64,000 bases of DNA, from the NCBI GenBank assembly GCA_013115135.1, contig JABANP010000081.1, positions 1 to 64,000 on the forward strand. The letters run 5' to 3'. The notes under the pieces were generated by a model. That model had not been told where the DNA came from, made no database searches, and worked only from the letters and a program-made list of their open reading frames with translations. The stretch comes from Perkinsus olseni (taxonomy: Eukaryota; Perkinsozoa; Perkinsida; Perkinsidae). Position numbers and translations under genes: made by a program. The first letter of the stretch is position 1, and each line of letters begins with the position of its first letter. Shown one piece after another: positions 23,780 through 35,069 of the stretch.

Positions 23780-24664
23780 CGTAAGTCACAGGGCAACCTA
23801 CATCTCATTGCGTTGGCTTGACAGCGATATTGTAATTCACTGGACTTATTTTAACAATTTTCCGCCTTCTCAGCAAAGATTTGATTAAGGTGGTTCTCGA
23901 TACCCCACTGTTCAAATGAGCCTCTCCTTGAAAGCCTAATGCCGATGCGTTCAGTCCGAAGGTGCTAGACCGATGAGCCACCGTCAGGGCACTAAGCGAT
24001 ACTACAGGCCTACTACGAGCTCCCTTCCTGCGAGAGGGATTTCGTCCATGTAACTCGTTGGGGCGCTGCCACACCACCAGATCCGATAGTATCTGCACAT
24101 GGAAATACTTCTCGATATCATGCAGATCGACACCTCAGCACAGCGAGAGCTCCAACGACTCAACATTCGATACCCTCAGTCAGGCTAGCCACCGCGCTAG
24201 ACTGATTGCCACTGTTCGACCTAAGCTACACCATCATTACCTCTGTTACCTGAGGGCGGAGGCTTTCGCCAATCCTGTGAGGAAGGCACAAACTCTTTCG
24301 TATTTTATTATCGCTCGACTCCGTTATCACCTTACTGTACCAAACCGCTGCGAACTGATGCGTTATCCGCCACTCAAGCCATGAGAGCCTGCTAAGTCAA
24401 TCACAAGACTCTTGTGATTGACTCCACTCTTGTGACAAGAGATCTCCCTTCTCCAGCACGCCAACCTTCTGCAGTCCCACCGCGGCAACGCATTGCCGTC
24501 CTGAGCTGCCCTGCTCCAACTCGCACAGAGACCAATCGCACCACTTTCTCACTATAGTAACCCAACCCGCCCAAGGTGATAAAAAATTGAAATAACAATC
24601 ACAGAGAGCCACTGAATAGACGAGCAGCCGTTGCCAACAAATCTTATGACCGCTGTTTCAATCA
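23780..24664. other. Intergenic region after subtilase copy 2
   Basis: Homologous at its 5' part to the DNA after copy 1. It contains a 60-nt stretch near 24046-24098 similar to an exon and intron end of the KMT2-like gene, and a 13-bp hairpin at 24395-24423. No gene is called. Confidence 0.6.
24395..24423. repeat. 13-bp hairpin with 3-nt loop
   Basis: AGTCAATCACAAG at 24395-24407, spacer ACT, then the exact reverse complement at 24411-24423. Confidence 0.9.
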
Positions 24665-26012
24665 TCAAATTTTACTCATGGCCTTCTTGTACTGCCTGTC
24701 GGCCTGTCTGATGCCGAGATCCAGCAAGATCTCCTCCGACCCACCAGGGATGGCCAATGCACGAACGTCGCGATACAGACGCTCCACTACTTCACCAAGG
24801 CCGCTTCTTGTGTAGGCATTGCCGCCGAAAATCTGCGCCGCCTCTCGAGCGCAATACTCGAAGACCTGCAATAACACTCACACAAACTACAAGCGAGTGC
24901 TCCCCTTACCTTGGTGCTGTGGGCCTTCATAAGCGCTATGGTGCCTCCCAGCGCGTCCATGCTCTGCTCCCACGGCATCGTGGCCATTTGATGAGTAACA
25001 CTTTCCAGCCAGTGACTCGTGCCCTCCACTTGCCTCGACATTTCCGCCAGCTTCCAACGGATTACCGGATGCTCGATAAGAGCCTTGCCAAAGGTCTTCC
25101 TTTTCTGGGCATACTTGAATGACAACTCGTAGAGGATCCTCGAGAACCGCACGGCTTGGATAATAAGACCCCAACGCTCGTGGTTGAAATTGTACATGAT
25201 GACCTTGAACCCTTCATTCTCCTTACCTATCAGATTCTCCACCGGCACTTTCACATCATCGAGCTCGACGAAGGTGGTCCCGCTTGAAAGGACACCTTGA
25301 CAATCCAGCCTTGTAGTCTTGAGACCAGGCATCCCCCTCTCGACCAGGAGCATCGATATGCCCTTCATTCCCGGACCCCCAGTTCGGACGGCGACCGAGA
25401 AGTAGTCGGAGAAGATACCGTTTGTGATCCACTTCTTCTGACCGTTGACAATGTAGTGCTTGCCATCAGGAGTGAGCTTGGCCGTAGTCCTGATGCTGGC
25501 AACATCACTACCAGCGTGGGGCTCAGTAATACACAGACAAATGTTCTTTTCCCCTCTCACGCAGGGAGGGGCCACCCGAGCCTTCATCTCAGGAGTGCCG
25601 AAGTTCAGCACGGTAGGCAGGCCGATATTAAGACCACCCATCATACCCCACATCACGCCACCAGAGCCACATCTGCTGAGCTCATCGATGAAAATTAGTT
25701 CGTGGAAGTAGTCGAAGCCTTGGGGCTTAGGAGCAATGGCAGGATCAGCGTAGTCGTAGCCTTTAGGGCCGACCATGCTGGGCAAGAGTCCAGCCCGATA
25801 GCACTTAGCGTAGATCTCCATGGGAATCGCCTTCTGCTTCTCCCACTCAGTCACGTTGGGCAGGACCTCCTCCCTCGACGAACTTCCCGGCACCTTGTCC
25901 TCCAGTCGATGTGTGACTGAGTGTAGTAAGGGCTGCTGTAGCCCTTGGTGTACCAACTAGGCTCCGCGTAGGGGACGGGAGACCCGAAGCTCTCCTTAGC
26001 AACAACGGGCAT
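24665..26012 (-). CDS. Acyl-CoA dehydrogenase family protein (frame breaks near the N-terminus)
   Basis: FAD-dependent acyl-CoA dehydrogenase, oxidising a fatty or branched-chain acyl-CoA in beta-oxidation or amino-acid catabolism; substrate not determinable. The start ATG at 26012 gives MPVVAKESFGS...WYTKGYSSPYYTQSH, a typical N-terminus. The main ORF carries family signatures: CITEPHAGSDVASIRTTA, GQKKWITNG, and the C-terminal GGNAYTRSGLGEVVERLYRD and AIPGGSEEILLDLGIRQ. A canonical intron (about 24851-24910) separates the last exon, which ends at 24665. The conserved helix (DWRTRCRE, then FVE, then EEVLPN) is readable only by skipping one G after GAA and another after GAG near 25870-25890. 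Alternatively a 44-nt GT-AG intron of correct phase would remove it, costing 14 conserved residues. The rest of the protein is intact. Confidence 0.85.
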
Positions 26013-26246
26013 GAATGGCTAGATTACTGACACTCACTCTACTTTTAAGGTCTCGGGCCCTACTGAGAGCAACAGTAGAGAAATCTCAAGATTCTCCGGA
26101 AAAAAACTACCCTTATACATTTTTGATTAACCTCCGGTTTCAGACAAGGAGTTCGAGTGAGGGTTTCCTAGCAGGCTAAGCGCCTGTCCCCAAGACTTAC
26201 ATTGATTGCTACCGCGACGGTTGTCGTTGAGACACTCCACATTCGT

Positions 26247-26286
26247 GGATCTTGCGCAAGAGTCGCGTTGCGAAAGCGCAAGATCC
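26247..26286. repeat. 11-bp hairpin
   Basis: GGATCTTGCGC at 26247-26257 pairs exactly with 26276-26286. It lies in the 26.0-26.3 kb interval between the acyl-CoA dehydrogenase and LRR genes, which run divergently. Confidence 0.85.
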
Positions 26287-26332
26287 TTCAAGTGACCCGA
26301 GTTGAATCTCTTATCCTAATCAAAATCCCTTT

Positions 26333-29229
26333 ATGGTGACGATGCCAACTAACGCATGCGAGCTGAGCCTTTACGAGGCGTTCCGCTGGCTACTGAGGGA
26401 TAGGACGGGTGTGGAGATTGCAGAAGGAGCGGTGGGTAGGGCTCAACGCGAGCACGTTATCAAAGACTGGCCAGCACGACTGGGGTTGCAGTAACCCTTC
26501 TGCGGGGATCTTCTATTCTGACTGGGATGATCGTTCTCTGCAGTACGACAAAAAGTACGTTTATTGCGTAACGCACCCGTGAACAGTGTTGGCGCAGTCG
26601 ACCCATATTAGAAATCTCAACGAAAGAGGGCTTCTTTGCAGTCCAATACAACCGCGGTACACACCGTATGTCACGTATGCACACCGAGTCGCAGTAATAA
26701 CACAGATAGCGGAGGGCATATGTGCTCCCCATTTTCCTAAAGTGGCAACCCCTCGCTTTCATATGAAGTGGAACTCCTCCTTAGCATAGTCGAAAGAGGC
26801 CGGTGAACGTTCTAGGTACACTCCCGGAAAGAACTCGAGAGAGATATCAACAAGTCGATGAGACTCGACGAGGATCGGGAGTGCACGAGAGAGAACGAAG
26901 CAATGGAACGTAGCAGCTGTCGCTCGATCGCTAAGAGCAACAGGCTGCCTGCTACAGGGGTCGCCGTCATGGAGCCAGGCGCGATGGACTGGTCCAGCAA
27001 ATCACTGGACTTCCTCAAAGTCGTCGCCGCAGTGGGCAGCTGTCTCCATCCAAACGTCAGAGCGGAATCCTTCGTCCTGCGGGAGTTCTTCACAGACCTC
27101 AGCCTCAACAACAGGAACATTACATTGCTCGATGGTAGCCTCAGTATCCACCGCTGGTCCGCAGCGGGTTCGAGACACTGGAGCACTGCTCTACGACCTT
27201 CTAAGAGGGAGCCTGCTGTGTCAGATCGTACAACCAAATTCACGGCCCTGATACAGCTGTCTCTCGACTCGAACCACATCAAGTGTATCTCCGTGCTGCC
27301 ACCCAACCTGAGGATACTCAACGTCTGCGGGAACCAGATCAATTCTGTGGAAGGCCCCGAGCTGTCGACTTTGCTGCATCTTGGATTGGCGTATAATGAA
27401 GTGGAAGATGCCGGCGCCATAGCCGAGAGATTTCCCAGCCTTTTGAGCCTCGATTTGAGGTGAGCTCGATCGAGAGAGCCCTGAGTGGATGCTGTCGCTG
27501 CACAGGCCTCTGACAGGTCGCCTGTCGGAGTCGATTGCCCGGAGAAAATTCGCCCTTCGTGCTCTCGAACGATGGCAGAATGGAAACTCTCTCCGAGTTT
27601 TTCTCTGAGCTGAATTCCAATAGATAGCCTAACGACTGATCGCTTTGGAATCGCCTCGATTCGGAAGTCTTTCAAGGGATTGCCTCCGGTCAGCTTCCTC
27701 CGCAAGGCATGTACCATTGTAGTTGACTATGTCTTATGCTTGCAAGGTCGCTTCACCCGCTTCGTAAATAATTGCCTTTTCAGTTACAACAGGATATGCG
27801 GCTTGTCAAAGAGACAGTGGAGGCGTTCAAGAATTTGGTCGAGGTTCGTCGCCTCTTGCTCTGTGGCAACCCACTCTCCTTGACACCAGCCTACAGGCCC
27901 TCCATCGTCAGAGATCTACGTAGGCCACAAATTCGGCTCTCCTGCGAATCAGCCGTCAGTGTGTTAGCAAACCTCCAAGATCTGGACAACAGTTCCGTCT
28001 CGGAAGCCGAACGCGAAGTCGCGGCGGCCTTTCCAATCCTGCGGGAAGCGAAAGGCCTAGGTGCATGGGGGTGTCGCTTCCCTCTAGGCTCATCTCAATG
28101 GCTATGATAGGCAGCCTACATCGACAGTTTAGTCGAGCCTCTGATTGATGACTGCGACTGTGCTTCATCCCAGACTGAGTTTCCCAGTCTTCTCTGCAGC
28201 CTCGACGTTCCTCTTGCCAGTATTCGCACTGCAAGTCTACCCGAAGCTATTCGAAGGCGTTCCTCACACTGTGGCGGATGAGGGCGGCGGATACTTCGTT
28301 ACTATTCGTGACATGCAAGGTCAGCACTCGCCCATTTGTACCATTGCTATCCCAACCTATCGGTGGACCGCAGGCACTCAGATAAGAAGCCCCACGTTCG
28401 TCCGAGATGCACCGCCTCCTGTCGGAAGTGGAGCTGATACTCAGGGAGATGACGATGATGAGAGGCCCGAGGTACGCCTGAGCGGCCGAGCCTCGCAACC
28501 TCGGCCGACAACCGTTGGTGCTCTCAAACAGCTCGTTAGCTGCCTCAGGAGATGCCACCCACTTGGCCCGTAGCCATGGAGGGCGCAGAGGATCAAGCGA
28601 CGTCTGAAGTCAGTATTGATATAATGCCCGAAGCTTTCGATGAGTTATCCCTCTGGAACTGGTGGGCCGGTGTCTCTTTCGGGGAAATCTACTAAGCGCT
28701 TGCCACTGACAAGTTGTCAGGCTGATGGTAGAGGGGCTTCACGTGGAGCTGCACCGCGCCACTGAGGAAGACCCTTCCGATGAAGGCGAAGCGACGCAAG
28801 ATGCTCCGATTCTCGTAGGCCGAATAGATTTGACCGAGTCAGGCTTGTTTATTCCACCTCGAGTAAGTGTCTCTGCGCTATACTGAGCGGCCGCGTCCCT
28901 CCCATTGGTATCCCAAGGTGGAAGAATGCCTCCCCGAGCTCGTGCAGCCCACAGAAGATAATGCAGGGGAAGCCCCGACTGAGGAGGAACAGACTGGTTC
29001 ACCTGATGGTGATGAGGTGGAGAAACCGGAAGAACCCGACGAAGTGAGCTTTTGTTCGTCTTTAGCTTGAGTTCACTGCGTGCCCTCATCAGATGGCCCG
29101 ACACATTACCGAAGGCCATTGCGCTGTCTCTACCGCTGCCATTCGTGTACCGTTGTTTTCTTCTTCTGAGGCTACGACAGGAAACCCGGTTGCAGCCCCA
29201 TCTCCCAGGCCGGTAGAGTATTCCGTATG
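26333..29229 (+). CDS. Leucine-rich-repeat protein, LRRC43-like (multi-exon, one frame break)
   Basis: LRR-type scaffold protein. A possible first exon begins at the ATG at 26333 (MVTMPTNACELSLYEAF). The next exon starts at 26816 after an AG acceptor. LRR units read LSLNNRNITLLD, LIQLSLDSNHIKCI, NLRILNVCGNQINSV, LLHLGLAYNEVED, LLSLDLSYNRICG and VRRLLLCGNPLSLTP. The exon ending at LDL (about 27460) joins phase-correctly to 27783. The frame then breaks by a missing base near 27797, between YNRICG and LVKETVEAFKNL. Downstream pieces include GGYFVTIRDMQGQ, AFDELSLWNWW, an acidic exon (about 28918-29043) and a last exon ending at 29229. LLHLGLAYN and the FVTI segment recall LRRC43 of ciliated organisms, from memory. 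An antisense 301-aa ORF is a shadow. Exon borders between 28.1 and 28.7 kb are unresolved. Confidence 0.7.
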
Positions 29230-29431
29230 AGTGGAGCATTAGCATTGCTGCCAATCAGGACCCCTCATGTGGACAGATGTGCTTAGTTCTAGAGTTGAAG
29301 GCTTGGACCCCTCAGCATGCGGAGGTCGAAGGAGAGGACATGGCATGATAATAATAGTTGCCGGAGTGTGATTTCGTTCGGCGAAACTGTCTTGCGTTAC
29401 GAGACTTCGAGGGGCGTCGATTCGCGACAGG

Positions 29432-29599
29432 AGCACTTTCTCTTCAATGCTGTGGGGGCTCAAGGACGGAAGCGTCGGCGTAGTGAGACCAAAATACAGC
29501 TCCTTCTCGACTTCGACTTCCGGCATGCGAGTCTACAGTCGCATCCGGTCGGCCGCGGTGAGGGGCACAATATTGCATGCTCCCAGAAATCGATGGTGA
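29432..29599 (+). other. Possible WD-like coding fragment
   Basis: An open 56-codon frame without an ATG near its start reads SSMLWGLKDGSVGVV and GMRVYSRIRS, which resembles one WD40 blade. It follows an AG and could be an exon of an unrecognised gene or a fossil. No neighbouring blades were found. Confidence 0.25.
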
Positions 29600-30317
29600 C
29601 ATTGATTCCGCCACGGCGCGCCGCCAGGGAGATCAATTTTGTAGCGCGTACGCTGAAAGTGATGTCCCTTCTGACAACTCGATGCCTCTTGGCCCAAGAG
29701 TCTTGGAACGAAGTGAACTAAGCTACAAAGTCCAACGTAACGGAGGAGGTGAGTCAAGTCTATCAAATGAGATCAATGATGTCGCTCGTCCAAGACATCA
29801 CAACTATGCGCCAACAGGCGCATCAGAATAGGTCCGATTGTGACGGAATTTGGTGACCAATTTCGCTGATGGTAGTTTCCACTGAAGACTGGTCTGCGAA
29901 AACGCGTGCTCCACGACTACCATTTGACACTGAAGTGATGAGAGTCCAAAGTTTGGCGCGGTTTCGAAGATCACGGAGTTCCTGCTACTACTGCGCTGTG
30001 ACTCGGCACAATGTGGTCACTTGACACAGTCTCCGGCAACTACAGTACACAAAGTCCAGCATTGCTAGGAGATAAATGTTGATCCAGAGCAAGATCTGTG
30101 GTGTGCAGTTGCTACCAAGTTACATTACTGACACAGAGACTACCCTGAGAGTAAGCCGGGAAAAGTTTTCGATTCGCGATTCGCGAGGAAAAGTAATGAG
30201 GTGATACAAAATTCTTCGATCGAAACGGCATAATATGATAACGGTTATCAGATAACCATATCATCAGCTCATTCAAACTCGCGACACCGGGTAGAAAACC
30301 CTCATTGGACGGACAGT

Positions 30318-30644
30318 TCAACTGGAGCAGCAGTCGCAACTGTCGCCGCCGCATGTACCGGTGATAATCCAGCAGTGGCCCCAGAACATCCCGATCACCG
30401 AACGCCAGCAAGCCGTGCAAGTGGCACAATGACCATACGTCGCCAAAATACGACCAACCACTTCAGGTGAATCCATGATAACGGAATCATCATGAGACAG
30501 CTGGTAGCCATCTCTGCGAACCACATCAGGCTGCACGATGAGAGTGTTGGGATCCTTATGACCATTCGCTACAAAATCATGGTCCACAACAGCAATGTTA
30601 AGACAAATGATGGAAAGAATCGTCACAGCGAAGAAGGGCTTCAT
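30318..30644 (-). CDS. Putative small secreted protein, first exon
   Basis: The ATG at 30644 opens a convincing signal peptide (MKPFFAVTILSIICLNIAVV), followed by about 50 ordinary residues (HDFVANGHKDPNTLIVQPD). After about 30430 the same frame becomes cysteine-rich by chance-like reading. Another frame (30429 downwards, LLAFGDRDVLGPLLDYHRYM) looks more protein-like. No canonical intron of correct phase joins them, so the 3' structure is unknown. No family recognised. Confidence 0.35.
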   Translation of the reverse strand: MKPFFAVTILSIICLNIAVVDHDFVANGHKDPNTLIVQPDVVRRDGYQLSHDDSVIMDSPEVVGRILATYGHCATCTACWRSVIGMFWGHCWIITGTCGGDSCDCCSS

Positions 30645-31223
30645 GTCTACACCAATAGAGGGTACTCGAGGGTCGACTGGGTTCTTGTTGTTGATGAAAG
30701 CGAAAGCTTCTCGGTAATTCGGAGAGGCTCCACCCAGCTATACACAAATCGATCGTAGACAGTCTGCCCGATAGACAGGTGAAGCCTTTCTCACCACCAT
30801 TAAGCTTTTTCATTTGTTGCTTGAAGGAGAACCCAGTGTAGTGTCGCGCCCAGATCGAGGCGACCCCTAGTGAGGAACACTGCACTTTGCCGGAATCTCG
30901 AAGCTTGGCCCTCAGATGAGCAACGCTCGAGAGTTTATACGCGCCCTCTCCAAGGGCGAACGCGGGGCACCGCGTCAGTGACGCGTAACGCGTCAGCGAA
31001 CTCGTTCAATACTGGTGCATCAAACGCGTTTTCCTCAAACTGGAACGAAAATTGTTCGGGATAAGGCTGAGGTCAACCTCGAATGTAATACGTATTCGTT
31101 GCCATTGTAGGCGAAGTAGAACCATGTGGAAATCACATTTTTGACAATTGGCCTCATCTCCGTAGCAATGCTGAGCCAGCATAGTCAGCTTACTTTGCGA
31201 GTGATCTTTCCAGTGTTATGACC

Positions 31224-31860
31224 ATGGATCCTCAACGAAGTAGGCCACTGAATATCCACGATCAAATGAAGGGTTTGAAAAAAGATATCAGCAAGTTGAT
31301 GGGACCCAACGAGGAACGGGATTGGTCCTGGATCATTGCCCAGGATCCAAGGAGGAATTTTTGAGATGATTCGCTGAATTGAAATTATGGTTGAGAAACA
31401 TCATGGCCCTCACGCGAGAGAGCATCGAATTCGCTATCGATTTTGTCCTCGATTGCGCCATACTCACCCGACGAAGTTACCCATGGACGGCGTCCACCAC
31501 CGAGAGGCCTCTGACGTTCAGCAGCACCATGCCAGCCCTGCATGCAACGTGAAGCTGGTACTAGGACCAGTCGAATGGATGCATGAAACGAGATGGGGGC
31601 TCTGCGTTCGATCCAGGCCCTCTGCCTCCGCCCAACGATGATGGTGAAGCTCAGAAAGAATACCACGATGAGACATCTCAGGTGGTTCTTTGTGCCCATG
31701 CCTATCCGCCCCGACAGGCAGCTTGGGGATTCATGACCAACATCAAAAGCTGCCACCAGGTTGACCTGTTGACGCGGATCGCAAAGGGAATCGCGAGTGA
31801 GCCCTTCGATGAGTTGTTGCTTTGGGACTGGTCGGCCTCCGTTATGCATGCTGCATAGTT
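31224..31860 (+). pseudogene. Degraded partial relative of the LRRC43-like gene
   Basis: The stretch at 31284-31324 is about 80% identical by eye to 26843-26884 in the LRR gene; both encode KDISK/RDINK followed by an acidic region. The stretch at 31804-31840 resembles 28640-28676 (FDELLLWDW versus FDELSLWNW). In between is a partly open region (ELKLWLRNIMALTRESIEF at about 31373-31430) with an in-frame TGA and frame changes. The short ORF at 31224-31364 begins MDPQRSRPLNIHDQMKG. It is best read as a decayed or rearranged copy. Confidence 0.4.
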
Positions 31861-32299
31861 CGAGGCCCTCACGAGGAAATGCACTGTCACGCTACTGCAG
31901 CGAGTCCGCCCCGCTGAGAGCGGAGCGGCGCGATCAGTTCAGAGCCTCGAAGGACGAGAGGACCTTACCGAGGCCAGAGTCGGTCGTTCAACCTCGTGCG
32001 GCTCTGCCTGGGCTATACAGATGCATTTGATGCCCCCTCCTTTACATCGGTTTTTCAAGATAGAAGAGAGCCAGCCCGATCTGGTGCAAGGCACTGAGGA
32101 TGATCTAAATCTGTTTTCAAATTTTCAGATCAGTTTTCTGGCACTTGAGGAATAAATCAAATAAGCCACCTTGCTTTTCTAAAATTTCAAGCGTTTTTTA
32201 GCATTTTCCCTATTTTTCACAAGTTTGGGAAATGGGAAGAAAATTTTGACTGGGAAAATTGTCAACGGAAAAATTGTTGCCGTTTTGGAACGCCCTGCC

Positions 32300-32742
32300 T
32301 CAATGACTTGCGATCGAGGTGGCAGGACTTCATAAATCCTGACTTCAGAACCATCGTCGCTCACCGCGAGCCTCTGACCTGTCGATGGGCAGAGGGCGCT
32401 GTATGTGGCTGAGAGAAGATCGCCACTAAAGTCGTAGACCTTGGGTAGAGTCGGGGCTGTCCGCCGAAGACCCACGATGCTAACCCGACGCCACATTTGC
32501 CCTCTCCTTCGTCGAGACGGGGCTATGAGCTCAGATAGTCTGTTACCCGAAGCCGCAGAAAGTCGTTCAGACACCAACGGCAAGTGGAGCCTTTCCCTGC
32601 TCGAGCTTCCACGCCCCGATGTGGCCCGGACGACAGTACAGCACTCTCCTATGGAGACGTCCCAGGTTGAAATCTCCCCATTGGCATATCGCACCGCCAC
32701 CAGATCCGAACAGGACTTCGCTGAGCACCAGGCCATTGAAGC
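32300..32742 (-). pseudogene. Truncated duplicate of the aladin-like WD40 gene
   Basis: About 440 bp closely match 42750-43196 inside the WD40 gene, same orientation, with long identical runs (for example around CTCACCGCGAGCCTCTGACC). The encoded peptides are also shared (YDFSGDLLSATYSALCPSTG). The middle has indels that shift and then restore frame (a basic run RRRRGQMWRR replaces the parental sequence), and both ends stop abruptly in unrelated DNA. There is no start, no other blades and no splice context, so it is a non-functional fragment. Confidence 0.85.
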
Positions 32743-32969
32743 ATTATTATAGTCCTCTGAGAGGACTCCTCTCCCTACTCCATTCCGTCGAATGGTTTAC
32801 GGACCGTAAAAAAATGGTTGCTTTACAAAATCTTGATACTCAAAATTATAACTTCATAACTATAACTGCACTTCACAGAAACGAAGCCCAGAAAGCTGAA
32901 GGGGCAATGACCCTCGATCAGTGATGGTGTCAGGAATGAGCTTTCCTGAGAACTCTTTTCTGGCTCTTT

Positions 32970-33767
32970 TTAAGCTTTTGGATCATTGTGGGTGCAGCAC
33001 GAGCTGCGAGGGGAAAGTGGCGTTCCCTCATTCGTCAGGGCCACAACGTCCCCCTCGAGAGGTACATAAATAGTGTTCGGGGCGGCGAAAATGGCTCGGC
33101 TGAGGGTCCGGGTGAAGTCCCCAATGTTGCAAGCCCTCTCTAGTAGGCTAACAAAATTGCGTGTGGTCCTACTCGGAGTCAAATCATATTGTATGGTTCG
33201 CGAGGAGAGGTCTCGAGCTAGATTGAGAGTAGCGCGAAAACTTCTAAAACCGAAGCACTGAAAATCGGTAACCACCTGCCCATCAGAGTAAACATTAGAG
33301 GCTATCTCGTACTGGGCATTTGTGCGACTAACGTATTGAAATACACCTGGGGTTGCCTCATATGTGACCCTGGTGAAGTCGATCTCTCGACCCTCAAAAG
33401 TAGCAGAAAGGACTCGAAAGCTCTTGAAGGTCAGAGTGCTCAAATCCCCGGGTGAGATATTAGCTTGAGGGAGGCGAGAGCGAATGCCGATGTGCCAAAG
33501 ATTAACCCCTTCGAATAGACCCGCTTCGAACAGACCTTCATCGTCGAAGGTGTAGGTACCAGGGCCTCCGGAGAGAGGGAAAGACAAACCGACGAAGGGC
33601 TCCTTGCCAGGGACCTCAAAAGTCAATACAACATTGCTGTCCTTGTCGATATCGAAGGTCATTTTCCACCGTACAGCATCGTGGGTAAATGTGCCAATGA
33701 TCTCGTCAGCCGTGGCGGCTATCAACAAGTGAGCAGCCATCAGCCAAGTCGAGAGGAGGTTCAGCAT
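32970..33767 (-). CDS. Secreted protein of unknown function
   Basis: Single open frame of 265 aa from the ATG at 33767, chosen because it opens a signal peptide (MLNLLSTWLMAAHLLIAATA). The mature part alternates short hydrophobic and polar stretches (beta-rich look): GTFTHDAVRWKMTFDID, GTYTFDDEGLFEAGLFEG, FTRVTYEATPGVFQY. No cysteine-rich module, transmembrane segment or catalytic motif is recognised. Only a few cysteines are present, most near the C-terminus (SSCCTHND). It is probably a lineage-specific secreted protein; intronless, like the subtilases. Confidence 0.7.
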   Translation of the reverse strand: MLNLLSTWLMAAHLLIAATADEIIGTFTHDAVRWKMTFDIDKDSNVVLTFEVPGKEPFVGLSFPLSGGPGTYTFDDEGLFEAGLFEGVNLWHIGIRSRLPQANISPGDLSTLTFKSFRVLSATFEGREIDFTRVTYEATPGVFQYVSRTNAQYEIASNVYSDGQVVTDFQCFGFRSFRATLNLARDLSSRTIQYDLTPSRTTRNFVSLLERACNIGDFTRTLSRAIFAAPNTIYVPLEGDVVALTNEGTPLSPRSSCCTHNDPKA

Positions 33768-35069
33768 TGAGAATGGACTTGCAACTAGAGAGAGATATTT
33801 GGGTGGTGCCAACCACTATAATTCTGTTAGGCTAGCTCGCTGTAGATCAAAAGAAAGGAGAACTGCTTGTCCTCCCCGGGCTTGAGACTAATTTTATTCG
33901 GTATTGACTAGGAAACCCATATTAACTGATAATGCCACCACCTAGGAATGGCATAGCACACAGTGGGAGTTACTCACAAGTGAATTAATCATTCCGGAGT
34001 CGGTCCGCAGCTTATGCACACGTGGGCTAAGCTCAACTCGCTATGTCCAAGCATGACGGCGGAGCTTTCGCGGCGGATGACTCGTCACAATTCTCAGAAG
34101 AAGTGGCTTCAATACAGCAAAAGAGCTCTCCCTGCGTAGTATAGCGCAGCATCGACTCGTTGGACCAAAGCTGCGGCCTGGGAGAAAGGAGGTCTGTTTT
34201 ACCGGGCCATCAGAATTCAGGTCGTTGGATTGGCCGAGCTCAAGAGTAGGTGACGCTCTCGCGTGCGAGGAACAGCAACCGATAGGGAGGCTCAAAAACT
34301 ACAGCGGTGTTCACAATCCGTCGTGGGACCGCTGGCATGCCGGAAATCCCCCATTGACGAACGCAATGTGAGCTGGGTGCAATCAGAATGCCACAAACAG
34401 AGAAGCAGAGCGTTCTAGGCCCTGGCGAGGATACGCGACACCACGGGACACTGTCCCGGGGACAGAATGCTGTTCTAGCTAGTTGGCAGCAACACCTTCC
34501 GGGATGCGTGAATTTCAGGCAACAGCGGCTGTACTCGTACGCAACGGTTAATACCACCTAGGTTTCTCCCAGACTTCTCGAAGAGGTCCGGGAATAACGC
34601 AACTCCCATTGGAAGTCTCCCAATGACGATACTGCATGGGTAGACAATGTTCGTCCCAGCGAAGTTCGCTGAGCGAACACATCTGTCGTGCTGTTGAACA
34701 TACGTTCACTCTAGATCCGCAACGAGATCAGTTTTCTCCGAGCTCCTCTGGAGTCCGGTTTACCTTCCGTTGAACCCGTCTCAAAGTTTGAGGCTCAAAC
34801 CCCACTGTACCGAGTTGTAGTGCAGATGGGTTCTGGCCTGCATAGCCTGGCAATTAGGTTAAAGCCAAGTGGAGCGTAGCCTGACAGCCGAGTAGTACTG
34901 AGCCGTGTGACAGCTGTTACCTAGCGTATAGTCGTCACTATAGTTCAGGCGGATACTTCTATGGTTCGCCTAAAATCATCAAAAGTTCCCGACTTGAGTT
35001 CTACAGAGGTCAGAGGAACCTGGCTACAATAGAGTTTTGCAGTTCTTGATAAGTCGCTTTCGTATTACC

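Noticed and set aside
26812..27717. 301-aa minus-strand ORF
   Set aside because: It lies antisense to the LRR exons, has biased serine/arginine/leucine composition and no family features: a shadow.
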